From the NCBI GenBank assembly GCA_046290675.1, contig JBKAHA010000004.1, forward strand, positions 248,001 through 312,000: a stretch of DNA of 64,000 nt, given 5' to 3'. Below the pieces are notes generated by a model. That model worked only from the letters and a program-made list of their open reading frames with translations. It did no database searches and was not told where the DNA came from. Source of the DNA: Aureliella sp046290675. Its GTDB lineage: Bacteria > Planctomycetota > Planctomycetia > Pirellulales > Pirellulaceae. The first letter of the stretch is position 1. Each line of letters starts with the position of its first letter. Below are positions 33,344 to 42,232 of the stretch, in pieces. Made by a program: the position numbers and the translations under genes.

Positions 33344-36184
33344 GTGGCGATTCAGATTCGGTGCCAACACTGTAAGACGCCCCAAGCAATTGACGCCAGC
33401 ATGGTTGGGAAGAATCTCGACTGCTCTAACTGTGGGACATTGATTCGAATTCCAAGTTCTCTGGTGGAGGAATCCGATCAGACTGCCTCGAACGACGATG
33501 AAGAGCCTGCGACGAGCGGGACGGAAGCGGATTTGGAACCTGGGAATTCAGGCATCATTAGAGCCGCGTTAGTCGCAGCTGATTTTCCTTCCGCGGATGA
33601 AGTTGCGAATTCGGTTCCAGAGGTTGCCAAAAATTCATCGGCCGATTCGCCTTTACAGGGATCTCAGGATCCGGGCGCGTCGCCGACGGTTTCGTCGACT
33701 AGTTCGAGTGAAAACGAAGTTGTCTCCAACGTAGCAACGCAGCAGGAACAAGCGATTCCCGTCAAAGCCGTAGTCGTTGGCAAGTCGGCGACATCGGAAA
33801 TGGAGATGCCGCAGAAGGATGTGCCACTTGCGGTTGAACCGACCCAACCATTACCGAACAAGTTTCGGGACAAGGTGATTGTGACTGATGTGGTTGAAGT
33901 CTTCGATGACGAAACCCACACCGAAAAGGCTGCAGATCCTACGGCTCGAGTCGTCGGAGCTTCCAACATGCAGTCGGCCTTTCCTGCCATCACGACGGAA
34001 GAGTTGCTCGCGGCAATTGAGCGTGACATTGAGAGAGTTCCCACTTCACTGGCCTATCGTGTCAGCGCCTTCTTTGTGGCCGTTTTGATGGTCTTGCTGC
34101 CGCTTTTCTACATCGTGGCCATCGTTGGTGTGATATTGCTGGTTGGCTGGCATGCAACGCAGAATCTTGGCGTCGTCAGTATGGGACGCTCTGCCAGATC
34201 CTCTGGCGCCGCATTTGTGTTTCTTTATGCAGGCCCCCTCGTAATCGGTTTGCTGTCAGTTGTTTTCATGATCAAACCGCTGTTTGCACGCTCAGCAAAG
34301 TCGGCGAAGCCAAGGTCGCTGACGCGTGAGCAAGAACCGCGATTGTTTGCCTTCGTGGACAAGCTCTGTGAAGCTGTACACGCACCGAAACCGAGACGCA
34401 TCGATGTGGATTGCCAAGTCAATGCATCGGCCTCGTTTCGTAATGGGCTATTAAGCATGTTCCTCGGAAACGATTTGGTGCTGACAATCGGAATGCCATT
34501 GGTCGCCGGAATGAGGACACGTCAGTTGGCCGGTGTCTTGGCGCACGAATTTGGGCATTTTAGCCAGGGCTTTGGCATGAGAATCAGCTACGTGGTTCGC
34601 GTCATTAGCTATTGGTTTGCCAGGGTCGTTTATGAACGAGACCGTTGGGATGAGTGGCTGGCAACTACGGCCAGCTCGATTGATCTGCGTCTTGGAATTG
34701 TCTTGCATCTAGCGCGGCTACAGATTTGGCTTACACGCAGACTGTTGTGGCTTCTCATGATGCTTGGCAATTTGTGCTCTTGCCTGTTGCTTCGTCAAAT
34801 GGAGTTTGATGCAGATCTACACGAGATTCGATTTTCTGGGTCAGACAGTTTTCGCAAGTCGACGATGCAGTTGCGACGTCTGGGGATGGCATTTCAGGAA
34901 GCGGTTGGTGACCAGCAGGGGTTCTTCATGGACGGAAAGCTCGGAAACAATATGCCGATGCTGACGACGTTGAATCGAGATGCCCAAACGGATTCTGAAG
35001 TCCGAGAGATGTTCGCTGGAGTGATGGAGGAGAAAACGGAATTATTAGCCACTCACCCTGTCGACCGAGAACGAGTCGCTCAGGCGAAGCAGGAGAACGA
35101 ACCGGGAGTTTTCAAGCTCGAGTTGCCGGCTTCGGCCCTGTTTTCTAAGTACGAGCCGATCTGCGAAGCCGTAACGGTTGATTTCTTCAAGGAGATTTTC
35201 GAAGACGAGCTCAAACCGCACATGCTAGTCCCGTCCGCCCAACTAGTGACTCATAAGACCGCTTCGAAGGAGGCGAGTCAAACACTGAGCCGCATGTTCG
35301 GCGTCTACTTTCGAATTCCTCGGTCGATGGACTTTAAATTAGGGGACGAAACCAACCCGTCCGTGACGGATCTGGTCGAAAGCTTGAAGCGGGCACGTAA
35401 GGAGATGCAGGCTTCTTTGGACATCTATTCGTCGACGAGCAAGCAATTTGATGCAGCGGATTCTAAGTGGTTAATGTGCCATCAAGCGATGGCATTGCAG
35501 GATTTGAGTGTGCCACTAAAGCAAGCTGATTTCAAGGTGCCAGTAACGTCTCGTATGGAGACGAAACGCGCGGCTGAGAGATTTCGAATCGAGTTGTCTC
35601 AAACATCCGAGCACTTAAAACCACATGAAGCGGCCTTCGAACGGCGGGTCACCAGTGCTCTGAGGCTGGCGGCGACTCAAGCGATGCAGAATCGACTTGG
35701 TAGACGTTCGGATGCGATCCTTCGGCAAGCTGATTGGGCGCGTCATGCACTGGATGTGATTCAAGCGGCTTATTCCGACGTCGTTCATTTTCGCAATGAG
35801 TACTCCGCGTTCAGCCTAATGCTACAAGTTGTAGCGGGAAACGAAGTTAGCCAAGATGTCATAACCCAGATTACCACGCTGGCCGAGAAGCTAAGCGTTC
35901 GTCTGCATCAATATGCAGACCGGTTTCGTGATTCCATGTTTCCCTTTGATCACGCGGAAGGTGACATCACACTGACGAAGTATTTGGTGCCAAAGGTTCC
36001 TGCTGCGCAGGAACTCGGGGAGGTCATGGAAGCAGGTTCTCTGTTCTTGCAGCAATACCACCACCTATATTTTCGATGCATTGGCGAGCTTTGCGTATTG
36101 TGCCAGGAAGTCGAATCCGGTTTAGGCTGGCCCAAGCAGCCTGTGCCACCCGAGCCCGATGAAGAGAAGGCGGCAAGGACTTAG
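33344..36184 (+). CDS. Zinc-ribbon M48 family metallopeptidase
   Basis: 946 residues from GTG 33344, which has GGAG just upstream; an ATG at 33332 and a longer frame to 33287 are alternatives. An N-terminal zinc ribbon (IRCQHCKTP ... LDCSNCG, about residues 7-31) is followed by a Ser/Glu-rich linker (35-215), then membrane helices near 250-280 and 300-320. The M48 catalytic motif is HEFGH at 401-405 with the third zinc ligand in EFDAD (487-491). The long C-terminal half (about 560-940) is helical and of unknown function. M48 proteases include HtpX, which degrades misfolded membrane proteins; this one is far longer than HtpX (about 290). Cys ligands suggest zinc. Confidence 0.9.
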   Translation: MAIQIRCQHCKTPQAIDASMVGKNLDCSNCGTLIRIPSSLVEESDQTASNDDEEPATSGTEADLEPGNSGIIRAALVAADFPSADEVANSVPEVAKNSSADSPLQGSQDPGASPTVSSTSSSENEVVSNVATQQEQAIPVKAVVVGKSATSEMEMPQKDVPLAVEPTQPLPNKFRDKVIVTDVVEVFDDETHTEKAADPTARVVGASNMQSAFPAITTEELLAAIERDIERVPTSLAYRVSAFFVAVLMVLLPLFYIVAIVGVILLVGWHATQNLGVVSMGRSARSSGAAFVFLYAGPLVIGLLSVVFMIKPLFARSAKSAKPRSLTREQEPRLFAFVDKLCEAVHAPKPRRIDVDCQVNASASFRNGLLSMFLGNDLVLTIGMPLVAGMRTRQLAGVLAHEFGHFSQGFGMRISYVVRVISYWFARVVYERDRWDEWLATTASSIDLRLGIVLHLARLQIWLTRRLLWLLMMLGNLCSCLLLRQMEFDADLHEIRFSGSDSFRKSTMQLRRLGMAFQEAVGDQQGFFMDGKLGNNMPMLTTLNRDAQTDSEVREMFAGVMEEKTELLATHPVDRERVAQAKQENEPGVFKLELPASALFSKYEPICEAVTVDFFKEIFEDELKPHMLVPSAQLVTHKTASKEASQTLSRMFGVYFRIPRSMDFKLGDETNPSVTDLVESLKRARKEMQASLDIYSSTSKQFDAADSKWLMCHQAMALQDLSVPLKQADFKVPVTSRMETKRAAERFRIELSQTSEHLKPHEAAFERRVTSALRLAATQAMQNRLGRRSDAILRQADWARHALDVIQAAYSDVVHFRNEYSAFSLMLQVVAGNEVSQDVITQITTLAEKLSVRLHQYADRFRDSMFPFDHAEGDITLTKYLVPKVPAAQELGEVMEAGSLFLQQYHHLYFRCIGELCVLCQEVESGLGWPKQPVPPEPDEEKAART

Positions 36185-36294
36185 GGAATCGAAAATCGCG
36201 GAGTTGTGAAATTGCTGTTGCAAGCAAGGTGTATCACTCGACGGGGCCGAGAAGCTAAGGCCTCGGATTGGCATTACGGTGCTTTGCATCGAGG

Positions 36295-36350
36295 TTAAGG
36301 TGCTTTGTTTAAGGTGCTTTGTTTAAGGTGCTTTGTTTAAGGTGCTTTGT
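36295..36350. repeat. 14-bp tandem repeat, four perfect copies, spanning a stop codon
   Basis: TTAAGGTGCTTTGT at 36295-36308, 36309-36322, 36323-36336 and 36337-36350. A related 14-bp copy plus 7 extra bases occupies 36274-36294, so the whole tract keeps a 7-bp register. The copy at 36337 carries the TAA stop of the minus-strand 126-aa gene. Confidence 0.97.
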
Positions 36351-36717
36351 GATAGGCTTCCTTTTCGAATGGGTTGTCCCAATAGATATGTTTGCCCCGG
36401 GACCAAACCCAAAGCGAAGCGAGCAAATAAGCGGGGCCCATAAAGGGCCCCCAGCGTTCGAATTGAGCAACATGTACACGTTCGTGTTCGCCGATGCGTA
36501 CGAGTCCTTCTGATGTTTGCCCGAGGATCACATGGCCCAAAGTGATGCCAGCAGTCCGCTTCCCAAGCGGTAATCGACGGACCATCCACCGCGTCCCGCC
36601 TCCATAGAATTCAAATGCACCGTCTCGAAAGCGGGCGCGTCCACCTAGGATGCAGCCGGCTGCTCCGAAGAGCAGGCCGAGGAGTGAATAAGGAGATGCC
36701 CATAGAATCGCAAGCAT
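36337..36717 (-). CDS. Small membrane-associated protein with HERVHVAQ motif
   Basis: 126 residues. Two N-terminal hydrophobic segments (about 1-15, 17-26) and one near 94-106. A conserved middle reads ITLGHVILGQ then GEHERVHVAQFERWGPFMGP, an HExxH-like HERVH that in related small bacterial proteins is constant. It ends DNPFEKEAYHKAP. I recognise it as a widespread hypothetical family but know no activity; the HExxH-like motif makes metal binding possible. Its stop lies in the first unit of a 14-bp tandem repeat. It is convergent with the M48 gene. Confidence 0.8.
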   Translation of the reverse strand: MLAILWASPYSLLGLLFGAAGCILGGRARFRDGAFEFYGGGTRWMVRRLPLGKRTAGITLGHVILGQTSEGLVRIGEHERVHVAQFERWGPFMGPAYLLASLWVWSRGKHIYWDNPFEKEAYHKAP

Positions 36718-37043
36718 TTTTCTAAATGTCTTTATGGGTTTCCATCCTTTCGCGTTTGAACGTCACCTTGCACCGAAAAATGACGCGGCGAGAAAGCACC
36801 TTAGATCGAACTGAGCATCGCGGCGACAGTACTCGCCTGTTTGTTTTACGCACGCGGATCAAATGGTCTAGTCGGCAAAACCATTAGAACCTGAATTGGT
36901 TACGCGGGCATTGACCCTCATGCCACGCTATACCGCGCCCTTTCAAAAATGCTCTGACAGGCGCGAGCGATACTTTCGCCGTGAAAGTCCATGAACTAAC
37001 CAACATCCGATGGTTACGGGGATTCATCAATGCGAGATAAAAA
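36718..37043. other. Intergenic region between the 126-aa gene and the histidine kinase
   Basis: 326 bases between divergent genes. It should hold both promoters, but no convincing pair, repeat or RNA was identified. Confidence 0.5.
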
Positions 37044-38537
37044 ATGACATCGATGCTCGAATTGAATGCCTGCGCAGCGACACTGAGGCTGCCCGTGAGT
37101 GGGGAAATCGATTTGGAACTGCAAGCTGTTTCGTGGTGCAGCCCAAATGGTTTGACCGATCTGGATGCGCGGCTGTTGTACACCGCAAGCTTCGTTTGCG
37201 ACGGTCTGGAGCGTTATGCTTTTGAACACCTATCCTGGAGCCATGATCAACCAAAACTGACGACCATTTTGGTAGAACGTGTTTCGGAAACGCAGGCAGA
37301 ATTCAAACTGGGGCCAGCAAAGGAGTTCGAGCCGGAATCCATTTTCGGCTTCGTGCCCGCCAGCGCCTTTGACCAATCTTCCGATGTCTATCTCTTGAGC
37401 GATGCCAATCCCTCGCTGCATCCGGGACCACGCGTCGTTTACGTCAATTCAGCCTTTGAACGCATGACTGGCTATGACAGTAGCGAAATCATCGGACGAA
37501 CGCCTCGCATTCTACAAGGTGAAGAGACCTGTTCCGAATCTCTTTCACGCATACGCGATGGATTAGCCAAGTGGTTACCCGTAAACGTCGAAGTCACCAA
37601 CTACAAAAAAGACGGCAGCAAGTTCCGCGTTCAGCTCGATATTGTGCCGATTGCTGATAGCCTTGGTTGGTATGTGTACTGGTTCTCTAAGCAGATCGAC
37701 ATTAGCGAAGAACGTCAGGCGAAGCTTGAGCGAGAGTCGATTGCGCGGCAAGTTGGGATGGTCGAAACAGCAACCGGTGTGCTGCACAACGTTGGGAATG
37801 TACTCAACAGTATCAATACCTCTTCCAGGATCATCCAGGAGAAGCTCAATTCGAATCAAGTTCTTCGTTCGCTGAAGCGGAGTAATCAGCTGCTGGAGGA
37901 GAAGCATGAAGAGATTCTCCAACCTACTAAGTTGGCCGAGAATTTCGGAAGCTTTCTTGACGTAATGACGAGACACGCGGAGACGGACTTCGAGTCCATC
38001 GACGCGGAGTTGAAGTCGATCGAAAGCAATCTGGATCATTTGAAGAGCGTCATTGCGAACCAGCAACGCGATGCGAAAGAAGGCGTCCAGTATGTAGATC
38101 GCACACTTGTTGCTGAGGTGATCGACCAAACGCTCAACGTTTGCAAAGGGCATCTAGCCCCCGGAATCGAAATCGATACCCACGTCGCGTCTCCGAGGGA
38201 CAGTCTGGTAGTTGCCAAGCATTCTGTCGTGCAAATTTTGTCGAACTTGATTAAGAATGCATCTGAAGCGGTAGCTGAAGCTGGAACTGAGGATCCGAGG
38301 ATCGAGTTCTGCGTGTATTCGACTGATCAGAACTTTACTTTCGAAATAGCCGATAACGGACCGGGCTTCGAGCCCGAAAAAGCGAGCCAACTGTTCTCGC
38401 ATGGATTCAGCACGAAGGGGCGTGGGAGCGGTTTTGGGCTGTCTGCATGTGCAGAATTAGCTGAGCGAATGGGTGGAGCACTAACAGGCGAATCGCATGG
38501 TCCTGGCACGGGGGCCACCTTCCGACTGGTGATCTGA
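37044..38537 (+). CDS. PAS-domain sensor histidine kinase
   Basis: 497 residues, no membrane helix, so cytoplasmic. An N-terminal region of about 110 residues has no recognised fold. A PAS domain (about 113-230) contains NSAFERMTGYDSSEIIGRTP and RILQGEETC; this is LOV-like, but the photoactive Cys position (GRNCRFLQ in LOV) is Pro, so light sensing by a flavin adduct is unlikely. The kinase H-box is GVLHNVGNVLNSI with His248, an atypical type frequent in planctomycete kinases. Then follow a long coiled coil and HATPase_c with N-box ILSNLIKNASEAV, G1 IADNGPGF and G2 GFSTKGRGSGFGL. No response regulator is adjacent, so the partner is elsewhere. Confidence 0.93.
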   Translation: MTSMLELNACAATLRLPVSGEIDLELQAVSWCSPNGLTDLDARLLYTASFVCDGLERYAFEHLSWSHDQPKLTTILVERVSETQAEFKLGPAKEFEPESIFGFVPASAFDQSSDVYLLSDANPSLHPGPRVVYVNSAFERMTGYDSSEIIGRTPRILQGEETCSESLSRIRDGLAKWLPVNVEVTNYKKDGSKFRVQLDIVPIADSLGWYVYWFSKQIDISEERQAKLERESIARQVGMVETATGVLHNVGNVLNSINTSSRIIQEKLNSNQVLRSLKRSNQLLEEKHEEILQPTKLAENFGSFLDVMTRHAETDFESIDAELKSIESNLDHLKSVIANQQRDAKEGVQYVDRTLVAEVIDQTLNVCKGHLAPGIEIDTHVASPRDSLVVAKHSVVQILSNLIKNASEAVAEAGTEDPRIEFCVYSTDQNFTFEIADNGPGFEPEKASQLFSHGFSTKGRGSGFGLSACAELAERMGGALTGESHGPGTGATFRLVI

Positions 38538-38880
38538 CGCTGAGGTGTATGTTTCCCACACATGATTTCAATGGGTACTGTACGACGGTTTTTCGTCCGA
38601 TGTGGCTCAATGCGGAAGGCGTACAACGGTTACCTGCGCATCATTCAAAGAAGTAGGCCTACCGATACTGATCGCGACTCGATAAACAGTACATTGCAAA
38701 CACTCCCATGTACGACTCTTGAGTGCACGCCGTTTTTGCTCGAGCGGGTGATCGTCACCACCAAGGGACATCGCGTTTGTCACTCCATGATCTCGCCTTC
38801 ACGCATCGCTTGTCCCTACATGGGTTTTGCCACTTCAAACGCGACGAATAGGGTGATGAGCAGAAGGGACCGCATACGCG
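38538..38880. other. Intergenic region after the histidine kinase
   Basis: 343 bases between convergent genes. A plus-strand open frame crosses it (38562-38963) but runs into the end of the next gene and shows no family features. No terminator was recognised. Confidence 0.5.
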
Positions 38881-39870
38881 TCAGTCACCGGGTCTTGAGA
38901 CGCGAGGGTGTAGCTTGTCGCGGTTGGCATCGGTCAGAAGCTCTAGTTCTTTGTTCTCATTGACCACCCAAGAAAGATGCTTCTTGCCACCGTCGCGTGG
39001 ACGAAAGACTAAGTAACCCACCGGGAAATCAATGTGCAAATCAACATCCGAAATGTGATCCACAAGTGTCGTTGATATGTTCTCATAGAGATTCTCCCGA
39101 AGAAGTTTGTCTTCAACGTCCCTCAACCGATATTCGATTCTTCTAATCGGCGACAAACCGGTTTCTGTGTCCTTGTCAAAATAGACTTCTAGTTGGTGTA
39201 CTTCGTTCCTTCTTTCCGATTTTCGTTCGAAACCTAAGAATCGATAGCCAGCACCAGCGTCGAAATAAAGAGTCCTTTTGCGCGGTCCTTCATCTACCGC
39301 AATTGCTGTCCGTCCAGCCCATAGTGCATCAGCGGCGATGACCTTAGACTTCTTGTCGACTAAATCTGAATACACATCATTTTTCGTTGATCTGTAATTC
39401 AACAGCATCGCTTGGATTCCCGGGTCGTACAGATCAAGAGAGTCTTTGCCGGGCGTGACAGATCCCTGGGCGAACTGTTCCATACGGGTTGTCGCAACCC
39501 CTCCGACTAGTGCCATATTGTGGAGAAGAAGCTTTTGCTCGGCTTCTTTCTTGCGATGCACCACAGTGGTCTCGAAAAATCTAATTCGTCTGTCATTCTT
39601 GCGCAGCAGCAACTCATTTCCGGATGCGTTTGCTGAGAAATCCTTCAAGGCAGTCGTAGGGACTCCGAATGGATCTGATCCTGGCGCAGGTGGATTTTCG
39701 AAGTTAGTCGCGCCAACGAAAACCTGAAGATCCCAGGAAATCCTAAGATCAGCTTCGTTCGCAGGACATCGCCGCATTTCTTCCAACAACCGTTCAGAGT
39801 CTTGCGCTAACGCGGATTGAGCGTAGCAGAAGATGCAGGCAATAAAGCAAAAGACAGCAGGAGAATGCAT
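38881..39870 (-). CDS. Secreted protein of unknown function
   Basis: 329 residues. The signal peptide ends SALAQ at residues about 18-22 (MHSPAVFCFIACIFCYAQSA). The mature protein opens with SERLLEEMRRCPANEADLRI and is mixed alpha/beta with several WDLQVF, RRIRFFETT and YRFLGFERK beta segments. It is not recognised as a family; the size and beta character suggest an outer-membrane lipoprotein-carrier-like or lipid/polymer-binding fold, but this is a guess. It is followed by no partner on its strand within 1 kb. The thioredoxin-like gene upstream is 104 bases away on the same strand and could be co-transcribed. Confidence 0.75.
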   Translation of the reverse strand: MHSPAVFCFIACIFCYAQSALAQDSERLLEEMRRCPANEADLRISWDLQVFVGATNFENPPAPGSDPFGVPTTALKDFSANASGNELLLRKNDRRIRFFETTVVHRKKEAEQKLLLHNMALVGGVATTRMEQFAQGSVTPGKDSLDLYDPGIQAMLLNYRSTKNDVYSDLVDKKSKVIAADALWAGRTAIAVDEGPRKRTLYFDAGAGYRFLGFERKSERRNEVHQLEVYFDKDTETGLSPIRRIEYRLRDVEDKLLRENLYENISTTLVDHISDVDLHIDFPVGYLVFRPRDGGKKHLSWVVNENKELELLTDANRDKLHPRVSRPGD

Positions 39871-39973
39871 CGAAAACCATCCTGATTAGTGCGCTGATTG
39901 CGAACTTCGCCAATACGAGCGTCGCCGTAGGTGATATTGATGTGAAATTATTCAAGGCTCGACGAATTCGAGT

Positions 39974-40432
39974 TTATCGCGATGTTCTGTCTTTTTCAGA
40001 CATTGAAGAGTGGATTGCATCTCGGATCTGTTGATGGGTCACCTGACCCGTTATGACGATTGGATTTTCACTGTCTTCAGGATTGAAAATAGCGATTGCC
40101 GGTATCGCCACTACGTCAAGTTGTTCCATCAAATTCTCAGTTTCCTGCGAAGGGTTCGTCCAGTCTGCTTGGAGTGCTGTTACATCATTGTCGCGGATGA
40201 ATCTCCCCATGCTTTGTTCGATCATTTGTGCATTTGCGCGGCTTTGGGCCGACCAAGCCGCCGAGAGCGAAACAATGACCGGCTTTCCACCGTTCAGAGT
40301 TTCTTTCAACGCTGTTGGGGGCGAATATGCTTCGAAGCGAGCCGGACGATTGATATAGACCGTCCTCAGAATGAGCGATGCTATCGATGCGGCGAAGACG
40401 AACATCAGGAGCGAGCGCAGTCTAAATTTCAT
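39974..40432 (-). CDS. Membrane-anchored DsbD-gamma-like thioredoxin-fold protein without CxxC
   Basis: 152 residues. One N-terminal helix (about 5-27) anchors a thioredoxin-fold domain outside the cytoplasm. The motif position that is CxxC in DsbD-like proteins (TADWCxxC) reads SLSAAWSAQS here, so both cysteines are Ser. The later DsbD-gamma-like segment TALQADWTNPSQETENLMEQ is conserved, followed by LDVVAIPAIAIFNP with the cis-Pro. It therefore keeps the fold but not the redox site, and may be a binding or regulatory partner. A short frame ends one base before its ATG (40434-40622). Confidence 0.85.
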   Translation of the reverse strand: MKFRLRSLLMFVFAASIASLILRTVYINRPARFEAYSPPTALKETLNGGKPVIVSLSAAWSAQSRANAQMIEQSMGRFIRDNDVTALQADWTNPSQETENLMEQLDVVAIPAIAIFNPEDSENPIVITGQVTHQQIRDAIHSSMSEKDRTSR

Positions 40433-40815
40433 TTCACCATCCAGCGTAACTGTTAGACGGAACGTCGGCGATAAACGAGTCGCCGTAATCGAAGCTGTTG
40501 GTCAAGTCAGGCTCGGCGATCAATTGGATACGCCGACATCGGACTCGAAAACCTGTCTGTATTGCAGGACTCATCTCCAGCGATTGCCCAAGCCATAACT
40601 CACAACTCAATCCAGCAAGCAATGAACCGGACGCAAGTTGATTGTAAATGTGTATAGATCATTTACCTAAGATTCGAATACGGTCGGGAGTCACTCTCGA
40701 AACTAGAAGCGGAGTATGCAAACGCATTCTTCTCTGACACAGACGATGGCAACGAGACCGAAATCGGGCAACGACGAGTGATTGTCCATCTCAAACGTCC
40801 CTCTTCGCGCAATGA
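40433..40815. other. Intergenic region between thioredoxin-like and ankyrin genes
   Basis: 383 bases on the minus-strand side of both genes. It contains only the doubtful 62-codon frame. No hairpin or repeat stands out. Confidence 0.5.
40434..40622 (-). CDS. Possible small ORF translationally coupled to the thioredoxin-like gene
   Basis: 62 codons on the minus strand ending TGA, then one base, then the ATG of the DsbD-like gene. The C-terminal 23 residues (LTNSFDYGDSFIADVPSNSY and AGW) look protein-like. No family is recognised, and it may be the 3' remnant of a lost gene. Confidence 0.28.
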   Translation of the reverse strand: MLAGLSCELWLGQSLEMSPAIQTGFRVRCRRIQLIAEPDLTNSFDYGDSFIADVPSNSYAGW

Positions 40816-41541
40816 CTACGAGCCAAGTTTGCCGCCGTTCGACATCAGCAGCTGGGCAACCTTCTGTTTCCTCGAATACTTAGTCATATCCAGTGGAGTG
40901 ATTCCATCTTCAGTCCTTGCGTTTACGTTAGCACCAAATTCAAGCAATATTGTAGCGGCGTTCAATCGATCATGACGGGCCGCGCAATGCAATGGAGTGG
41001 TGCCTGAGCCGTAACGATGATCGCGAGTATTCGGATCTGCGCCGTGGTCCAGCATGAATCGAAGAGTGTCATTCTTCCCGTCTTTGGCTTCGTGATTGAT
41101 GAAGGCGTAACCGTCACGCCAACGAACGTCGATCGAAGCACCGTGTTGGATCAATAGTTCGGCGAGTTCGATATGTTTGTGCCGCAAAGCCCATTGCAAA
41201 GGCTTGGCTTTTCGCTTGTCCTCTGGGTCGACGGATGCGCCTGCCTCGAGAAGAACGCGAGCAACATGGATATGGTTCCGCTGGGCAGCGATGTGTAGCG
41301 TGGACCACCCTTCTTTCTCGTAGGTAGTTTCTGGGGCGACGCCAATGTCGATCAAATGCTGAACAATCTCAACATGCCCACAGGAAGCAGCGAGAATTAT
41401 GGCTGGGGTGTCGTCTGTCGTACTCGGGTGCAGCAAAACGGCGGTAGCTAGCTCTGGACGTTTATCGAGAATCGCAAACGCACGTTTGGCATCGCCATTC
41501 AGTATCGCGTCGGCAAGTTGGGTAGCTGAATCGTTCAACAT
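40816..41541 (-). CDS. Ankyrin repeat protein
   Basis: 241 residues made of about six ankyrin repeats with no signal peptide. Clear units include DTPAIILAASCGHVEIVQHL, GWSTLHIAAQRNHIHVARVL, AKPLQWALRHKHIELAELLI, and TTPLHCAARHDRLNAATILL. The C-terminus ends the array with GITPLDMTKYSRKQKVAQLL. Ankyrin arrays bind partner proteins; the partner is not indicated by the neighbours. It is probably monocistronic, lying 383 bases upstream of the thioredoxin-like gene on the same strand. Confidence 0.95.
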   Translation of the reverse strand: MLNDSATQLADAILNGDAKRAFAILDKRPELATAVLLHPSTTDDTPAIILAASCGHVEIVQHLIDIGVAPETTYEKEGWSTLHIAAQRNHIHVARVLLEAGASVDPEDKRKAKPLQWALRHKHIELAELLIQHGASIDVRWRDGYAFINHEAKDGKNDTLRFMLDHGADPNTRDHRYGSGTTPLHCAARHDRLNAATILLEFGANVNARTEDGITPLDMTKYSRKQKVAQLLMSNGGKLGS

Positions 41542-42232
41542 GAATTCGGTACAAAAGATCTATTCAACCGGTCGAGACGCGCGGTAGTCCATTTCAATAC
41601 GGCGCGGCTTCACGATGTGGGTGCATATTGTCGTTATTTGGAGTTCGTGTGAGTCGGAACGCTATTTCCGGTACCGTTCTCAAGGTGGCCGCCCGGCGCT
41701 TCAACAGTTGCATTGTGCAGTTGCGTGTATCGTCAGGATTCCTTTACCAGAATTCCAGAACCGATTGCCCTGGGTAGCATTCACCTCGAAGAGGTCCGAT
41801 TGAGTCAAAAAGAATTGCCACTCTAAAGAACGTGTCTGCCCCCATCGGCTGCTCGGATGAACACGATACGGAAACGAGATCTTCGTCCGAAAGCAATGGG
41901 AAAGAGTAGTTTAGCATTTCGCCTTCGTACTCAAGCAGGTGCGATTCGGCATCTGTTTCTTGAACTGGGGTAGAATTCTTCGAGTGGTTGGGGATCAAAA
42001 GGAATGGCCACCTTGATGCGCATTTAGATCCTGAAAAGTACGAGGACGCAGAACGATTGTTTATCTGTAGTCATCAGATGTTTTATCTTGGTTGTTTGCA
42101 TCGCTCAGACCACGTCGACGCGCACTTCTTGCTTCCCCCAGCGGCATGGGAATTCCGCTTCACTCCCCAACTTACTAGACCAACCGATGTACAATCACCG
42201 GTTCGACCCTGTAATCCGCTGGGAGTTTCGCT
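41542..42232. other. Long intergenic region upstream of the sulfatase
   Basis: 691 bases. Holds the doubtful 84-aa frame and no recognised RNA, repeat or terminator. The sulfatase promoter should lie in its right half. The stretch may be decayed coding DNA, since partial protein-like frames occur on both strands. Confidence 0.45.
41744..41998 (-). CDS. Possible small protein (84 aa)
   Basis: Minus-strand frame, acidic, with a beta-like segment LLSDEDLVSVSCS then DTFFRVAILFDSIGP. The sequence looks plausible as protein but no family is recognised, and no clear ribosome binding site precedes its ATG. A competing plus-strand frame (41988-42236) ends in the sulfatase start and is less convincing. 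Confidence 0.28.
   Translation of the reverse strand: MIPNHSKNSTPVQETDAESHLLEYEGEMLNYSFPLLSDEDLVSVSCSSEQPMGADTFFRVAILFDSIGPLRGECYPGQSVLEFW

Noticed and set aside
19691..36350. Tandem repeats as a CRISPR array
   Set aside because: Units are 7-32 bp, contiguous, without unique spacers, and no cas genes are present.
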